Shown: positions 39,505 to 49,114 of the stretch, piece by piece | Layout of the letters: the number at the start of each line of letters is the position of its first letter | Position numbering within the stretch: position 1 is the stretch's first letter | Assembly: GCF_003363265.1 (NCBI RefSeq) | Contig: NZ_QRBF01000005.1 | Coordinates: forward strand, 190,571 to 254,570 | Reading direction: 5' to 3' | Length of the DNA stretch: 64,000 nt | DNA from: Dyella psychrodurans | GTDB taxonomy: Bacteria > Pseudomonadota > Gammaproteobacteria > Xanthomonadales > Rhodanobacteraceae | Program-made: the position numbers and the translations under genes | The notes under the pieces: generated by a model | What the model saw: the letters and a program-made list of their open reading frames with translations, nothing else | Databases searched by the model: none | Told to the model about the DNA's origin: nothing

Positions 39505-40337
39505 GCAGCACCCTGTGTGAAGCCAAGAGCCCGCGCGTAATCGCCGGCCGGATATTGGAACGGCACCGGGCCATCCGCGTCGCCACCGAAGAACTGGCGC
39601 GTCCACGGCGAGCCATCGTCGGCGATCGTCTTGGGATTACCCTGCGCCACGACCTTGCCGTTGGCGATCAGGAACACATGGTCGGCCACTTCCTTGATCG
39701 CCGCCAACTCGTGCGCCACCAGCACGCTGGTGATGCCGAGCGTCTCGTTGAGCGTGCGGATCAGCTTCAACACCTGATTGAGCGCGATGGGATCCAGGCC
39801 GACGAACGGTTCGTCATAAAGAATCAGCATCGGATCGAACACGATCGCACGCGCCAGTGCAACGCGGCGTGCCATGCCGCCGGAAAGCTCGGCCGGCGTC
39901 AGCGAGGCGGCGCCACGCAAACCCACAGCCTGCAGCTTGGTCAGCACGATGTTGCGAATCAGCACTTCCGGCAGTTTCGTGTGCTGGCGCAGCGGAAAAG
40001 CCACGTTCTCGAACACATCGAAATCGGTAAGCAAGGCCGAGTTCTGGAACAGGTAGCCGATGCGCTCGCGCAGATCGAACAGCTCGTCGCGCGTCAGCCG
40101 CGCTACGTTCAGGCCATCGACCGAGACCTCGCCCGCCTGGCCGCGCATCTGGCCGGTGATGTGCTTGAGCAGGGTGGTCTTGCCCGTACCGCTGGGGCCC
40201 ATGATCGCCGTCACCTTGCCCCGGCAGATGTCCATGTCCAGCGCATCGAACACGGTTTTCCCGTTGAGCACCGTGGTGAGGCCACGAATGCGCACCAGGG
40301 TGCGATCGTCGAGCTTGGCGTTGACGGGATCGATCAT
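39501..40337 (-). CDS. mlaF: Mla ABC transporter ATPase MlaF
   Basis: A 278-residue ATPase that powers phospholipid movement. Walker A is GPSGTGKTT, signature LSGGMARRVALARA and Walker B LILYDEPFVGLDP; MARR after the SGG is typical of MlaF. The start is uncertain: ATG at 40337 is used, but a GTG 30 bases earlier is in frame, and neither has a clear ribosome-binding site. First gene of mlaFEDCB. Confidence 0.94.
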   Translation of the reverse strand: MIDPVNAKLDDRTLVRIRGLTTVLNGKTVFDALDMDICRGKVTAIMGPSGTGKTTLLKHITGQMRGQAGEVSVDGLNVARLTRDELFDLRERIGYLFQNSALLTDFDVFENVAFPLRQHTKLPEVLIRNIVLTKLQAVGLRGAASLTPAELSGGMARRVALARAIVFDPMLILYDEPFVGLDPIALNQVLKLIRTLNETLGITSVLVAHELAAIKEVADHVFLIANGKVVAQGNPKTIADDGSPWTRQFFGGDADGPVPFQYPAGDYARALGFTQGAA

Positions 40338-40422
40338 GGGCAAAGGGGGTTTGGGGAAAGTGCTCACGTTAGCTGAAGTGGGTGTGTAATGCTATCCTAG
40401 GCAGTACAGTAATGATCCGAAT

Positions 40423-41070
40423 TCACCCCTCGGCCAACAACTCCTTGATCAGGCTGTCGTGCCGCTGACATTGCAGGCCGGCGCGCTGCCGTACCGCCCG
40501 GACGATGGCCTGGAGCCCGTCCAACGCGTCCTCGAAGCGGTCATTGACGATGATGTAGTCGAATTCGTGGGCGTGGGCGATCTCGCCGCGCGAGTTGCGC
40601 AGACGGCGCTCGATCACTTCCGCACTGTCCGAACCTCGACCGCGCAGGCGGCGCTCCAGTTCCGCCCGGGACGGCGGCAGGATGAAGACGCTGACGCAAT
40701 CGGGCTTGGCCTTGCGGATCTGCGCCGCACCCTGCCAGTCGATTTCCAGCAGGACGTCGCACCCCTGCCCCAGCAAGTCCTGCACGGTCCTGCGCGAGGT
40801 GCCGTAGAAATTGCCATGCACTTCAGCGTGTTCCAGGAAAATGCCTTCGGCGACTTCGCGTTCGAATTCCGCGCGTTCGACGAAGTAGTAATGCCGGCCG
40901 TACTGTTCGCCTGGCCGCGGCGGACGCGTCGTGTGCGAAACCGACAACGAAATGGCCGGCTGGCGCTCGAGCAGCGCATTGACCAGCGTGGATTTGCCCG
41001 CGCCGGAAGGCGCGGCCACGATGAACAGCGTGCCTTCGGCCGTTTCCTTGTTGGGCGTTTGCGCGCTCAT
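40423..41070 (-). CDS. gmk: Guanylate kinase
   Basis: A 215-residue enzyme that phosphorylates GMP to GDP. P-loop APSGAGKST is at about residues 19-27. GMP-binding HTTRPPRPGEQYGRHYYFV and FLEHAEVHGNFYGTSR follow. The lid and C-terminal helices are normal. Its ATG overlaps the yicC-like stop by 4 bp, so the two are coupled. Confidence 0.96.
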   Translation of the reverse strand: MSAQTPNKETAEGTLFIVAAPSGAGKSTLVNALLERQPAISLSVSHTTRPPRPGEQYGRHYYFVERAEFEREVAEGIFLEHAEVHGNFYGTSRRTVQDLLGQGCDVLLEIDWQGAAQIRKAKPDCVSVFILPPSRAELERRLRGRGSDSAEVIERRLRNSRGEIAHAHEFDYIIVNDRFEDALDGLQAIVRAVRQRAGLQCQRHDSLIKELLAEG

Positions 41071-41924
41071 TCGATGTTCTGCACCTGCTCGCGCATCTGC
41101 TCGATCAGCACTTTCAGCTCGACCGCGGCGTTGGTGCTGCGCGCATCGACGGATTTGGAACCGAGCGTGTTCGCCTCGCGGTTGAATTCCTGCATCAGGA
41201 AATCGAGGCGGCGCCCCACCGGCTCTTTCAGGCCGAGCACGCGGCGCGTTTCGGCGATATGCGCGCCAAGGCGGTCCAGTTCTTCATCCACATCCGAACG
41301 CGTGACCTGCAGCACCAGTTCCTGCTCCAGGCGCCCCGGATCGGCCGGCTGCTTGAGATCGGCCAGGCGCGTTTCCAGGCGCGTGCGCAAAGCCGCGCGA
41401 ATCTCGGGCATCCAGCCGCGCACGTCGCCGACGATGCGCTCGATGCCATCCAGCCGCTCGCGCAGGATGTCGCCAAGCTTGGCACCCTCGCGTTCGCGCG
41501 TGGCGGTCAGTGCATCCAGCGCGCGGTCGAGCACGCCCAGCAAGGCGACCTGCTGGGTGTCCTGATCCACTTCCGCGTGCTGCAGCACGCCGGGGAAACG
41601 CAGGAGTTCGGTGAACTCGATGCGCATGTCCGGGAAATGACCCCGCATCTCGCTTGCCAGCTCGGACAGTCGCCCCACCATCATCTGCTCGACCTGCAGC
41701 GATTCGCCACGCGATTCGCCGCGACGCACGATCACATCGACCTTGCCGCGCGACAGCCGCGCCGCGATGCGTTCGCGCAGGGCGGACTCGAAACTGCGCA
41801 AATCCTCCGGCAGGCGCGGACTGAGCTCCAGGTAACGATGATTGACCGTGCGCAGTTCGCACGTCAGCGCCCCGGCGGGGGTGACGGCCTCGGCGGAGGC
41901 ATAGGCAGTCATGCTGCGAATCAT
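41067..41924 (-). CDS. YicC/YloC-family endoribonuclease
   Basis: A 285-residue protein beginning [13 protein letters not shown], the family signature. An N-terminal YicC domain (about residues 1-155, with [21 protein letters not shown]) and the C-terminal DUF1732 domain ([22 protein letters not shown]) are both complete. Family members are reported as endoribonucleases acting in RNA turnover and stress. It is translationally coupled to gmk, a common pairing, and divergent from rph 71 bp away. Confidence 0.92.
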   Translation of the reverse strand: MIRSMTAYASAEAVTPAGALTCELRTVNHRYLELSPRLPEDLRSFESALRERIAARLSRGKVDVIVRRGESRGESLQVEQMMVGRLSELASEMRGHFPDMRIEFTELLRFPGVLQHAEVDQDTQQVALLGVLDRALDALTATREREGAKLGDILRERLDGIERIVGDVRGWMPEIRAALRTRLETRLADLKQPADPGRLEQELVLQVTRSDVDEELDRLGAHIAETRRVLGLKEPVGRRLDFLMQEFNREANTLGSKSVDARSTNAAVELKVLIEQMREQVQNIE

Positions 41925-41995
41925 CGAAACCGGTTCCAAGGCAATGGGGAAAGTGGCAAATGGTAAACTGTCCTGCCATCACTTGCCCAACATCT

Positions 41996-42724
41996 ATGTC
42001 TACAGTGTCCCGCCCCAGTGGCCGCGCCAGTGATCAATTGCGCAACATCACCATCGAGCGTCATTACACCCGCCACGCCGAAGGCTCGGTGCTGATCGCC
42101 TTTGGCGATACCCGCGTGCTGTGCACCGCCAGCGTCGAAGACCGCCTGCCCCCATGGCTGCGCGGCAAGGGTGAAGGCTGGGTGACGGCCGAATACGGCA
42201 TGCTCCCGCGCGCCACCTCCAGCCGCACGCAGCGCGAGGCCACGCGCGGCAGCCAGGGTGGCCGCACCATGGAAATCCAGCGACTGATCGGCCGCAGCCT
42301 GCGCGCCTGTGTCGACCGCCAGGCCCTGGGCGAACGCGTCATCACCCTCGACTGCGACGTACTGCAGGCCGACGGCGGCACGCGCACGGCGGCCATCACC
42401 GGTGCTTATGTCGCGCTGGTGGATGCCGTGAACGTGCTGATGAAGCGCGAAAACCTGCGCCGCAATCCGATCATCGGCGCGGTGGCGGCCGTCTCGGTCG
42501 GCGTCTATCAAGGCATGCCCGTGCTCGACCTCGACTATGCCGAGGACGCCAACTGCGACACCGACATGAATGTCGTGATGAACGACGGCGGCGGCTTCAT
42601 CGAAGTGCAAGGCACGGCGGAAGGCCACGCATTCCGTCGCGTCGAAATGGAAGCCATGCTGACCCTCGCCGAAAAAGGCATCGGCGAACTGATCGCGCTG
42701 CAGCGCGTGGCGCTGGAAAGCTGA
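41996..42724 (+). CDS. rph: Ribonuclease PH
   Basis: A 242-residue phosphorolytic 3'-5' exoribonuclease that trims tRNA 3' ends. Conserved [19 protein letters not shown] opens it, followed by [42 protein letters not shown], the phosphate-binding [22 protein letters not shown] and [21 protein letters not shown] at 41996 is chosen from family alignment. The next gene, rdgB, begins one base after its stop. Confidence 0.97.
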   Translation: MSTVSRPSGRASDQLRNITIERHYTRHAEGSVLIAFGDTRVLCTASVEDRLPPWLRGKGEGWVTAEYGMLPRATSSRTQREATRGSQGGRTMEIQRLIGRSLRACVDRQALGERVITLDCDVLQADGGTRTAAITGAYVALVDAVNVLMKRENLRRNPIIGAVAAVSVGVYQGMPVLDLDYAEDANCDTDMNVVMNDGGGFIEVQGTAEGHAFRRVEMEAMLTLAEKGIGELIALQRVALES

Positions 42725-42725
42725 T

Positions 42726-43325
42726 ATGCAACGCATCGTGCTGGCGAGCAGCAACCGCGGCAAGCTGGCCGAGTTCAACGCCTTGCTTGCCGACAGCCAC
42801 TTCGAAGTGGTGCCGCAGGCGGAACTGGGCGTCGAGGATGCCGAAGAAACCGGCCTCACCTTCGCCGAAAATGCCTTGCTGAAAGCGCGTCATGCGTCCA
42901 GCAAGACCGGCTTGCCGGCGCTTGCCGACGACTCGGGACTGTGTATGCCGCATCTGCGCGGCGCGCCGGGTCTTTACTCCGCTCGCTACAGCGGCGGACA
43001 CGGCGACAGCGCCGCCAACAACGCGAAGCTGCTGCGCGAACTCGACGGCGTCGTGCCGGAACAGCGCGGTGCGTTCTTCATCTGCGTGCTCGCGCTGCTG
43101 TGGCACGCCGACGATCCCGCGCCGCTGATTGCCGAAGGCCGCTGGCATGGCCGCGTGCTCGAAGCGCCGCGTGGCACGCATGGGTTCGGTTACGACCCGC
43201 TGTTCCTCCCCCACGAACAACTGCTGAGTGCCGCCGAACTGGAACCCAGCGTGAAGAATCGCCTGAGCCATCGCGCCCAGGCCCTCGCACAATTGCACGC
43301 ACGCATCGCCGAATTGCATGTTTGA
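42726..43325 (+). CDS. rdgB: Non-canonical purine NTP pyrophosphatase (RdgB/HAM1)
   Basis: A 199-residue enzyme that hydrolyses dITP, dXTP and XTP to clean the nucleotide pool. SSNRGKLAEFNALL (about residues 7-20), TFAENALLKARHAS, LADDSGLCMPHLRGAPGLYSARYSG and GFGYDPLFLP are all present. It sits between rph and hemW, each 1-3 bp apart, an operon order widely conserved in proteobacteria. Confidence 0.96.
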   Translation: MQRIVLASSNRGKLAEFNALLADSHFEVVPQAELGVEDAEETGLTFAENALLKARHASSKTGLPALADDSGLCMPHLRGAPGLYSARYSGGHGDSAANNAKLLRELDGVVPEQRGAFFICVLALLWHADDPAPLIAEGRWHGRVLEAPRGTHGFGYDPLFLPHEQLLSAAELEPSVKNRLSHRAQALAQLHARIAELHV

Positions 43326-43328
43326 TCT

Positions 43329-44492
43329 ATGCCGCTGATCGCTCCACCGCTGGCGCTGTACGTCCACATGCCGTGGTGCGTGAAGAAATGCCCTTACTGC
43401 GATTTCAACTCGCACGGCCTGCGCGGCGAGCCGCCCTACGCCACCTATGTGGACATGTTGCTGGCCGATCTCGACGCCGATCGTGCCGATTTTGGCGATG
43501 CGCTTGGCGATCGCCCCATCGTCAGCGTGTTCTTCGGCGGTGGTACGCCCAGCCTGTTCGCACCGGAACTGATCGAGCGTTTTCTCGACGGCGCTCACGC
43601 CCGCCTGCCCTTCGTCGATCATTGCGAGATCACCCTGGAGACCAATCCGGGCACGGTCGAACATGGGCGTTTCGACGGCTACCTGGCCGCAGGCGTCAAT
43701 CGCATCTCCTTCGGCATCCAGAGCTTCGACGACGACAAGCTCAAGCGCCTGGGCCGCATCCATTCCGCGACCGAAGCGGAAGCCGCGGTGAAATCCGCCC
43801 AGGACGCCGGTTTCGACAACATCAACCTCGACTTGATGTACGCGCTGCCCGAACAGACGCTCCCGGGCGCCCTGCACGACGTGGATCGCGCCATCGCCCT
43901 ACAGCCGACGCACATCTCGCACTATCAGCTCACGCTGGAACCCAACACCGCGTTCGCGGCGCACCCGCCACCGCTGCCGGATGACGATGAAGCATGGGCC
44001 ATGCAGGAAGCCTGCGAAACACGCCTGGCCGAAGCCGGCTATGCGCAATACGAGATTTCCGCCTACGCCAGCGCGAACCGGCAGTGCCAGCACAACCTCA
44101 ACTACTGGCGATTCGGGGATTACCTGGGCATCGGTGCCGGCGCGCACGGCAAAGTGACCGACGCACTCCGTAACCAGGTATGGCGGCGCTGGAAAACCCG
44201 CCATCCGAACGCCTATCTCGACGCAGCCGGCGGCCCAGGCCGCATCGGCGGTCACGCCGCCGTCGCCACCGACGAGCTGCCGTTCGAATACATGCTCAAC
44301 GCGCTGCGGCTGATCCACGGCGTTCCCGCAGAGGATTTCCCCGCCCGCACCGGGCTCCCACTGGAACGGATCGCCACCCCGCTCGCCGCCGGCCGCCACA
44401 AAGGCTGGCTGGACGACATTCCCGGACGCCTGGTGACCACGCCCCTGGGCCAGCGCTTCCTTAATGACGTGATTGCCAGCTTTCTTGACTAA
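43329..44492 (+). CDS. hemW: Radical SAM heme chaperone HemW
   Basis: A 387-residue cytoplasmic protein. The radical SAM cluster motif CVKKCPYC is at about residues 17-24. The GGGTPSLF SAM loop, ETNPGTVE, and the HemW-specific QHNLNYW with following GIGAGAHG are all seen. These last features and the CxxxCxxC-x-F/Y context separate it from the coproporphyrinogen dehydrogenase HemN. It is thought to insert heme into respiratory enzymes. Third gene of rph-rdgB-hemW. Confidence 0.95.
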   Translation: MPLIAPPLALYVHMPWCVKKCPYCDFNSHGLRGEPPYATYVDMLLADLDADRADFGDALGDRPIVSVFFGGGTPSLFAPELIERFLDGAHARLPFVDHCEITLETNPGTVEHGRFDGYLAAGVNRISFGIQSFDDDKLKRLGRIHSATEAEAAVKSAQDAGFDNINLDLMYALPEQTLPGALHDVDRAIALQPTHISHYQLTLEPNTAFAAHPPPLPDDDEAWAMQEACETRLAEAGYAQYEISAYASANRQCQHNLNYWRFGDYLGIGAGAHGKVTDALRNQVWRRWKTRHPNAYLDAAGGPGRIGGHAAVATDELPFEYMLNALRLIHGVPAEDFPARTGLPLERIATPLAAGRHKGWLDDIPGRLVTTPLGQRFLNDVIASFLD

Positions 44493-44558
44493 CATCCCAT
44501 GACGGGAACCCGGTAACCGGCTTACACTCATCGCCGGGGAATTACTGGGACTCATGTC

Positions 44559-47018
44559 ATGGATGTCGAATCAAGGGGACGTCCGCCGTTTGCCGCCCTC
44601 GACCGCAATGACCGTATCAATCACGGCCAGATGTCGGTGCGTGCGCGCCGCGTGGTGGATGCCGCGTGCGCGTTGTGCGATCACTGGACCGAACCGACGC
44701 TGCGGCTGTGCCTGGACCGGTTCGACAAACGTCTCTACGAACAGGCCGAAAGTTCGCGCAACCATCTTGACCAGCAACGCTGCTTCGACAGTCGCAGCCT
44801 GGTGCAACAGGGTCGTGCGGCGTTCATGCAGTCCTTCTCGTCCCGCCTGCGCCAGAGCTTCGAATACATGGGGCGTACCGAAGGCGACGAGGAAGCGTCT
44901 TCGCTCCTGAGCATGCAGCCCCTGACTCTGCTCGATCGCACCGAACACGAACTCACTGCCGCACTCGACAAACTCGCGGCGCGCATCGAGGCGCACAACA
45001 GCCAGAAACTGTCCGAGCTGTCCTATCGTCTGGCCGTGCTCGTCGGCGCGCCCCCGCTGGAAGGCAAAGATCTGCCGCCCAGTCCGCAGAGCATGGCGCA
45101 CATACTGCGCAAGGCGAGCGATCCGCTGGACTTGCCGATCGAACATCGCATCCTGTTGCTGCAGGTGTTCGAAAGCACCGTCGGCGCAGCGTTGGTCTCG
45201 TTGTACGAAGGCATCAACACCAAGTTGCTGGCCGATGGCATCCTGCCGCAACTGCGCGCATTTCCCGCCGCGCGGCCCAGCCACGGACCCGCGCATGGCG
45301 CGGTGCCCACGGCCACGCCAGCCGCTGCAGCGCCCGCCGCGACCACGGCACCCGATCAGCGCAGCAGCGAACCCATCGCGGTGCTGGAAACCTTGCGCGA
45401 CCTGCTCTCGCGACAGCGCACCGGTAATGCCGGCCCCGCGCCTGCCGCAGGCACGCGCACGGCCACGCACGATGAACTGCAAACCGCGCTGTCTGCGTTG
45501 CAGCAACACATGATTCAAGTCACCGACAACACCAGCCGCGAACTGCGCAGCGCGCAACGCCTGCACGAAGAACTGCTGCTGCAGCTCAATGCGGGCCTGC
45601 CACCCGGCACGGCACGCATGGAGCTCACCGCCGAACAGGGCGACACGGTGGAACTGGTCGCCATGCTGTTCGAACAGCTGGCGCAACAACTGCACCAGGG
45701 CCCCAATACACGCGCCTTGCTGGGCAACCTGCAACTGCCGATGCTTCGCCTCGCCGTCACGGACCGCGGGTTCTTCGACACGCGCGAACATCCGGCCCGT
45801 CAGTTGCTCGGCAAACTTGCCGAAGGCCTCAACGACTGGGTCGACGGACCGAACGGCGAAACCGACCACCAACTGCTCGCCCAACTCACCCATCTGGTGG
45901 ACCGCGCCCAGCAAGAGCCGCCCACCGCAGGTCTTTACACCAGCCTGCTGGCGGATATCGAACATCACCTCGCGCAATTGGTGCGCAAGGCGCAAACCAC
46001 CGAGCGTCGCCACGTCGAGGCCATGCAAGGCCACGAACGACTGGACCAGGCACGTCGCCGCGCCGACGAATTGATGAGCGAGCGCTTTGCGCTCTCGTCC
46101 CCGCGCGGCCTGCTGCGCACCCTGCTCGAACGCGCATGGACCGACGTCTTGGCGTTGAACCTGCTGCGCCACGGCGAGCAAAGCGACGCCTTCCGCACGC
46201 AGCTGCGCATTACCGATCAACTGCTCGGCCAGTTCCCGGTCAACGATCCGGTGCTGCTGCGCCATGAAGTGGAAACCGGCCTGCAGCAGATCGGCATGCA
46301 CGCCGAAGAAGCCGAACAGGTGGCCCTGCGCCTGATCGGCACGGAAGCATCCGCACAAGAAACTCCCGCAACGACGACCGCAGCCGAAGCCATCGACGCG
46401 GCGACCGAAGAACCTTCGGCAATCGCCGGGCAACCCGTGGTGGAAAGGCCGGCCGAAACGTCCGTGCAACCTGTCGCGCAGAAACCCGCAGCTCCGGAAG
46501 CAGCAGCTCCGGAACCCAAAGCGACGGTCACACCACCTGCACCGAAACCGGTCATTCCGCCGCGCACAGTCGAAGCACCCAGCGCCACCGACTTGGCGAT
46601 TCGACTGAAGCAGCGCCAGCGCCTGGGCGAGCAACGAGGTCAGGAAACGTCCTCCGCGCCACCACCTACACAGGCGGCCGTAGTCCCTCCTCTGGGACTA
46701 CGCGAAGCACGCATTCACAATCGCCTGCGCCAGCTTCCGTTCGGCACCTGGTTCGAGTTCACCGATCCAGCAACGGGCGAAACCACGGAACGCAAACTGG
46801 CGTGGTTCTCGCCGGTGTCGGGCAACAGCCTGTTCGTCAATCGCCGCGGCCAACGCAGCGACGTGATGAACCTGCAGGAACTGGCCCGCGCCATTGCCAA
46901 CGGTCGCGTGCGCGAAGTGCCGCCGCAGCAGGTAAACCTGCTTGATCGCGCGTGGCATGCCCTTACCACCAATCTGTTGCGTCCGGCATCGACGCCTTTA
47001 CCGGAAGCCCGCTCATGA
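44559..47018 (+). CDS. DUF1631 family protein
   Basis: An 819-residue cytoplasmic, Ala/Gln-rich, mostly helical protein. The DUF1631 body has QSFSSRLRQSFEYMG near 90-105 and long helices. A low-complexity Ala/Pro/Glu region (about 600-680) precedes a C-terminal beta-rich domain (about 715-790: RLRQLPFGTWFEFTDP, KLAWFSPVSGNSLFVNRRGQR). That domain looks like a PilZ-type barrel, though a full RxxxR/DxSxxG signature is not clear. Function is unknown. The overlapping start of a bona fide PilZ gene suggests a c-di-GMP connection. Confidence 0.88.
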   Translation: MDVESRGRPPFAALDRNDRINHGQMSVRARRVVDAACALCDHWTEPTLRLCLDRFDKRLYEQAESSRNHLDQQRCFDSRSLVQQGRAAFMQSFSSRLRQSFEYMGRTEGDEEASSLLSMQPLTLLDRTEHELTAALDKLAARIEAHNSQKLSELSYRLAVLVGAPPLEGKDLPPSPQSMAHILRKASDPLDLPIEHRILLLQVFESTVGAALVSLYEGINTKLLADGILPQLRAFPAARPSHGPAHGAVPTATPAAAAPAATTAPDQRSSEPIAVLETLRDLLSRQRTGNAGPAPAAGTRTATHDELQTALSALQQHMIQVTDNTSRELRSAQRLHEELLLQLNAGLPPGTARMELTAEQGDTVELVAMLFEQLAQQLHQGPNTRALLGNLQLPMLRLAVTDRGFFDTREHPARQLLGKLAEGLNDWVDGPNGETDHQLLAQLTHLVDRAQQEPPTAGLYTSLLADIEHHLAQLVRKAQTTERRHVEAMQGHERLDQARRRADELMSERFALSSPRGLLRTLLERAWTDVLALNLLRHGEQSDAFRTQLRITDQLLGQFPVNDPVLLRHEVETGLQQIGMHAEEAEQVALRLIGTEASAQETPATTTAAEAIDAATEEPSAIAGQPVVERPAETSVQPVAQKPAAPEAAAPEPKATVTPPAPKPVIPPRTVEAPSATDLAIRLKQRQRLGEQRGQETSSAPPPTQAAVVPPLGLREARIHNRLRQLPFGTWFEFTDPATGETTERKLAWFSPVSGNSLFVNRRGQRSDVMNLQELARAIANGRVREVPPQQVNLLDRAWHALTTNLLRPASTPLPEARS

Positions 47019-47353
47019 ATGCGTCCGAACAACGCCGCGCACCGCGCAAGCGGCCGGAATACAGCGTGACCGTGATGGATACCATCACCGGCCAGCCGCT
47101 CGGGCATCTGGGCAACCTGTCCAGCAACGGCATGTTGCTGATCGGCCAGCACGTCCCGCGCAACGAGGCCGTGTATCAGGTCAGCCTCAACCTGCCCCGC
47201 CATGACGGCACCATGCCGACCATCGAAATCGGCATCCAGGAACAATGGCACGAACCGGCCGCGACGCCGGGCCAGATCTGGGCCGGCTATCGGATCATCG
47301 CCATCGGCACGGCGGATGCCACGCAACTGGACTCCTGGCTTCAGCAGGCCTGA
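47015..47353 (+). CDS. PilZ-domain protein (probable c-di-GMP receptor)
   Basis: A 112-residue single PilZ domain. The c-di-GMP-binding elements are visible: basic RRAPRKRPEY at about residues 7-16 and GNLSSNGMLLIG (NxSxxG) at about 33-44. Downstream strands complete the barrel. The start overlaps the DUF1631 stop by 4 bp (ATGA), which decides it and implies coupled translation. Confidence 0.9.
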   Translation: MNASEQRRAPRKRPEYSVTVMDTITGQPLGHLGNLSSNGMLLIGQHVPRNEAVYQVSLNLPRHDGTMPTIEIGIQEQWHEPAATPGQIWAGYRIIAIGTADATQLDSWLQQA

Positions 47354-47407
47354 ACAGCCCGTCGCGTTACACTGGCGGACTCTTGTAGTCACCGCCCGGA
47401 AGTACGC

Positions 47408-48724
47408 ATGAGCCGCCACCTCGCCCCGCTGTACACCCAACACATTGCCACACTGCGCGAGCGCGCCGACAAGGCGCTGGCTCTCGGCGGTTTCGATCAT
47501 CTGCTGATCGCATCGAGCACGCCGCTGCGCAAATTCCTCGACGATCAGGATTACCCGTTCGTCGCCAATCCGCATTTTCGCCACTGGCTGCCGTTGACCG
47601 CCGCGCCAGGCAGCTGGGTGGTCTATACGCCGGGCAGCAAACCCAGACTGATCTTCGTGCAGCCACGCGATTACTGGCATGTCGTTCCGGCGGCGCCGAG
47701 CGGTTATTGGGTCGATCAGTTCGACGTCGTCATCGTGCGCAGCAACGCCGAAGCAGTGGCGCAATTGCCGCAAGGCCATCGCGCCGTCATCGCACCCAGC
47801 TGCCCCGGAATCGACGGCGTGGATGTCAACAATCCGCCGCCGGTGCTCGACTACCTGCATTGGCATCGCAGCTACAAAACGCCTTACGAGCTGGCCTTGA
47901 TGCGCGAAGCCAGCCACATCGGCGCGCGTGCGCATCGCGCGGCCGAAAAAGCCTTTCGCTCGGGCTGGAGCGAATTCGGCATTCACATGGCTTATCTCGC
48001 TGCAGCAAGGCAGATCGATGCGGAACTGCCGTACGCCAGCATCGTGGGGCTCAACGAACACGGTGCTGTCCTGCACTACACGAACTTCGACCGCACGCCA
48101 CCGAAGGAAAGCCGCTCGTTCCTGATCGATGCGGGTGGCAGCGCGTCCGGTTACGCCAGCGACATCACGCGCACGTACGCTGCCGAAGGCCATGCCGAAT
48201 TCCAGGCGCTGATCGACAGCGTCGAACGCGCGCAGCAAGGTTTCGCCGCGATGGTGAAGGCCGGGCAGAGTTATCCGGAACTTCACATCCATGCGCACCA
48301 CGTGCTGGCCGGCGTGCTGCGCGAACATGGCGTGATCCGCATGGATGCCGAAAGCGCGGTGCAATCGGGCGTGACGTCCGCGTTTTTCCCGCACGGCCTC
48401 GGCCATCCGATCGGCCTGCAGGTGCACGATGTCGCCGGATTCCAGGCCAGCGAAAGCGGCGGCAGCATTCCGCGTCCCGAGGGTCATCCGTATCTGCGCA
48501 TGACGCGCGTGCTGGAACCGGGCATGGTGGTCACCATCGAACCTGGTTTGTACTTCATCGACATGCTGCTGGAAGAACTGCGCGCCACGCCTGCGGCCAA
48601 GGACATCGACTGGGCCAAGGTGGATGCGTTCCGTCCGTATGGTGGCATCCGCATCGAGGATGACGTGGTGTGCACGGACGGCGAGCCGGAAAACCTGACG
48701 CGCAACGCATTTGCCGTTGTTTAA
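47408..48724 (+). CDS. pepQ: Xaa-Pro dipeptidase PepQ
   Basis: A 438-residue M24B metallopeptidase that splits X-Pro dipeptides. An N-terminal creatinase-like domain (about 1-160) precedes the pita-bread catalytic domain. Metal ligands: DAGGSASGYASDITRTY (two Asp), HGLGHPIGLQVHDV (His), IEPGLYFI (Glu) and GIRIEDDVV (Glu). The length and inserted loop match bacterial PepQ. A GC-rich palindrome follows the stop. Confidence 0.95.
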   Translation: MSRHLAPLYTQHIATLRERADKALALGGFDHLLIASSTPLRKFLDDQDYPFVANPHFRHWLPLTAAPGSWVVYTPGSKPRLIFVQPRDYWHVVPAAPSGYWVDQFDVVIVRSNAEAVAQLPQGHRAVIAPSCPGIDGVDVNNPPPVLDYLHWHRSYKTPYELALMREASHIGARAHRAAEKAFRSGWSEFGIHMAYLAAARQIDAELPYASIVGLNEHGAVLHYTNFDRTPPKESRSFLIDAGGSASGYASDITRTYAAEGHAEFQALIDSVERAQQGFAAMVKAGQSYPELHIHAHHVLAGVLREHGVIRMDAESAVQSGVTSAFFPHGLGHPIGLQVHDVAGFQASESGGSIPRPEGHPYLRMTRVLEPGMVVTIEPGLYFIDMLLEELRATPAAKDIDWAKVDAFRPYGGIRIEDDVVCTDGEPENLTRNAFAVV

Positions 48725-48781
48725 ATCAACGGTGATCTAACAAAGTTTCAGTCGACCGCCGTCGACCACATCTACACTCAT

Positions 48782-48808
48782 GCCCTGCCGCACGCCATGC
48801 GGCAGGGC
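48782..48808. terminator. Hairpin downstream of pepQ
   Basis: Perfect 10-bp GC stem GCCCTGCCGC/GCGGCAGGGC (48782-48791/48799-48808), 7-nt loop, no T-tract. It separates pepQ from the cyd operon. Confidence 0.55.
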
Positions 48809-48877
48809 GTCGCTGTGACCGCGTGACGCGCGACAGCGCGCCGAGCACGGGCGTATGCTTTCCCGTGTCATGGATGG

Positions 48878-49114
48878 ATGGAATCCGTCGCGATGCAGTC
48901 ACCTCCAACAGGGTCTGTTTCCTCCAGCCCACCGGGCCGTCCGCTGCGTCGGCTGAGTATTGAGCTCATCCTCATCGTTCTCGCCAAGATCGCGTTCTTC
49001 GCGCTGATCTGGTGGATCGTCGCCGCGCATTACCCGCGTCCGGATACACGGCCCGCCGCCATCGAACACTTGCTCGCACCGTCCACACATTCTTCGCCGG
49101 AAACCAAGCCATGA
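48878..49114 (+). CDS. cydP: Small cytochrome bd-associated membrane protein CydP
   Basis: A 78-residue protein with one membrane helix (about residues 28-48, IELILIVLAKIAFFALIWWIV) and Pro/Ser-rich termini. The sequence and place directly before cydA match the CydP small-subunit family. An in-frame ATG at 48893 (MQSPPTG) is an alternative start. Its stop overlaps the cydA start (ATGA), so the two are coupled. Its biochemical role is not established; association with the oxidase is inferred from context. Confidence 0.85.
   Translation: MESVAMQSPPTGSVSSSPPGRPLRRLSIELILIVLAKIAFFALIWWIVAAHYPRPDTRPAAIEHLLAPSTHSSPETKP

Noticed and set aside
44571-46634. 687-residue open frame antisense to the DUF1631 gene
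   Set aside because: Shadow frame of a GC-rich gene; no domain and no start signal.
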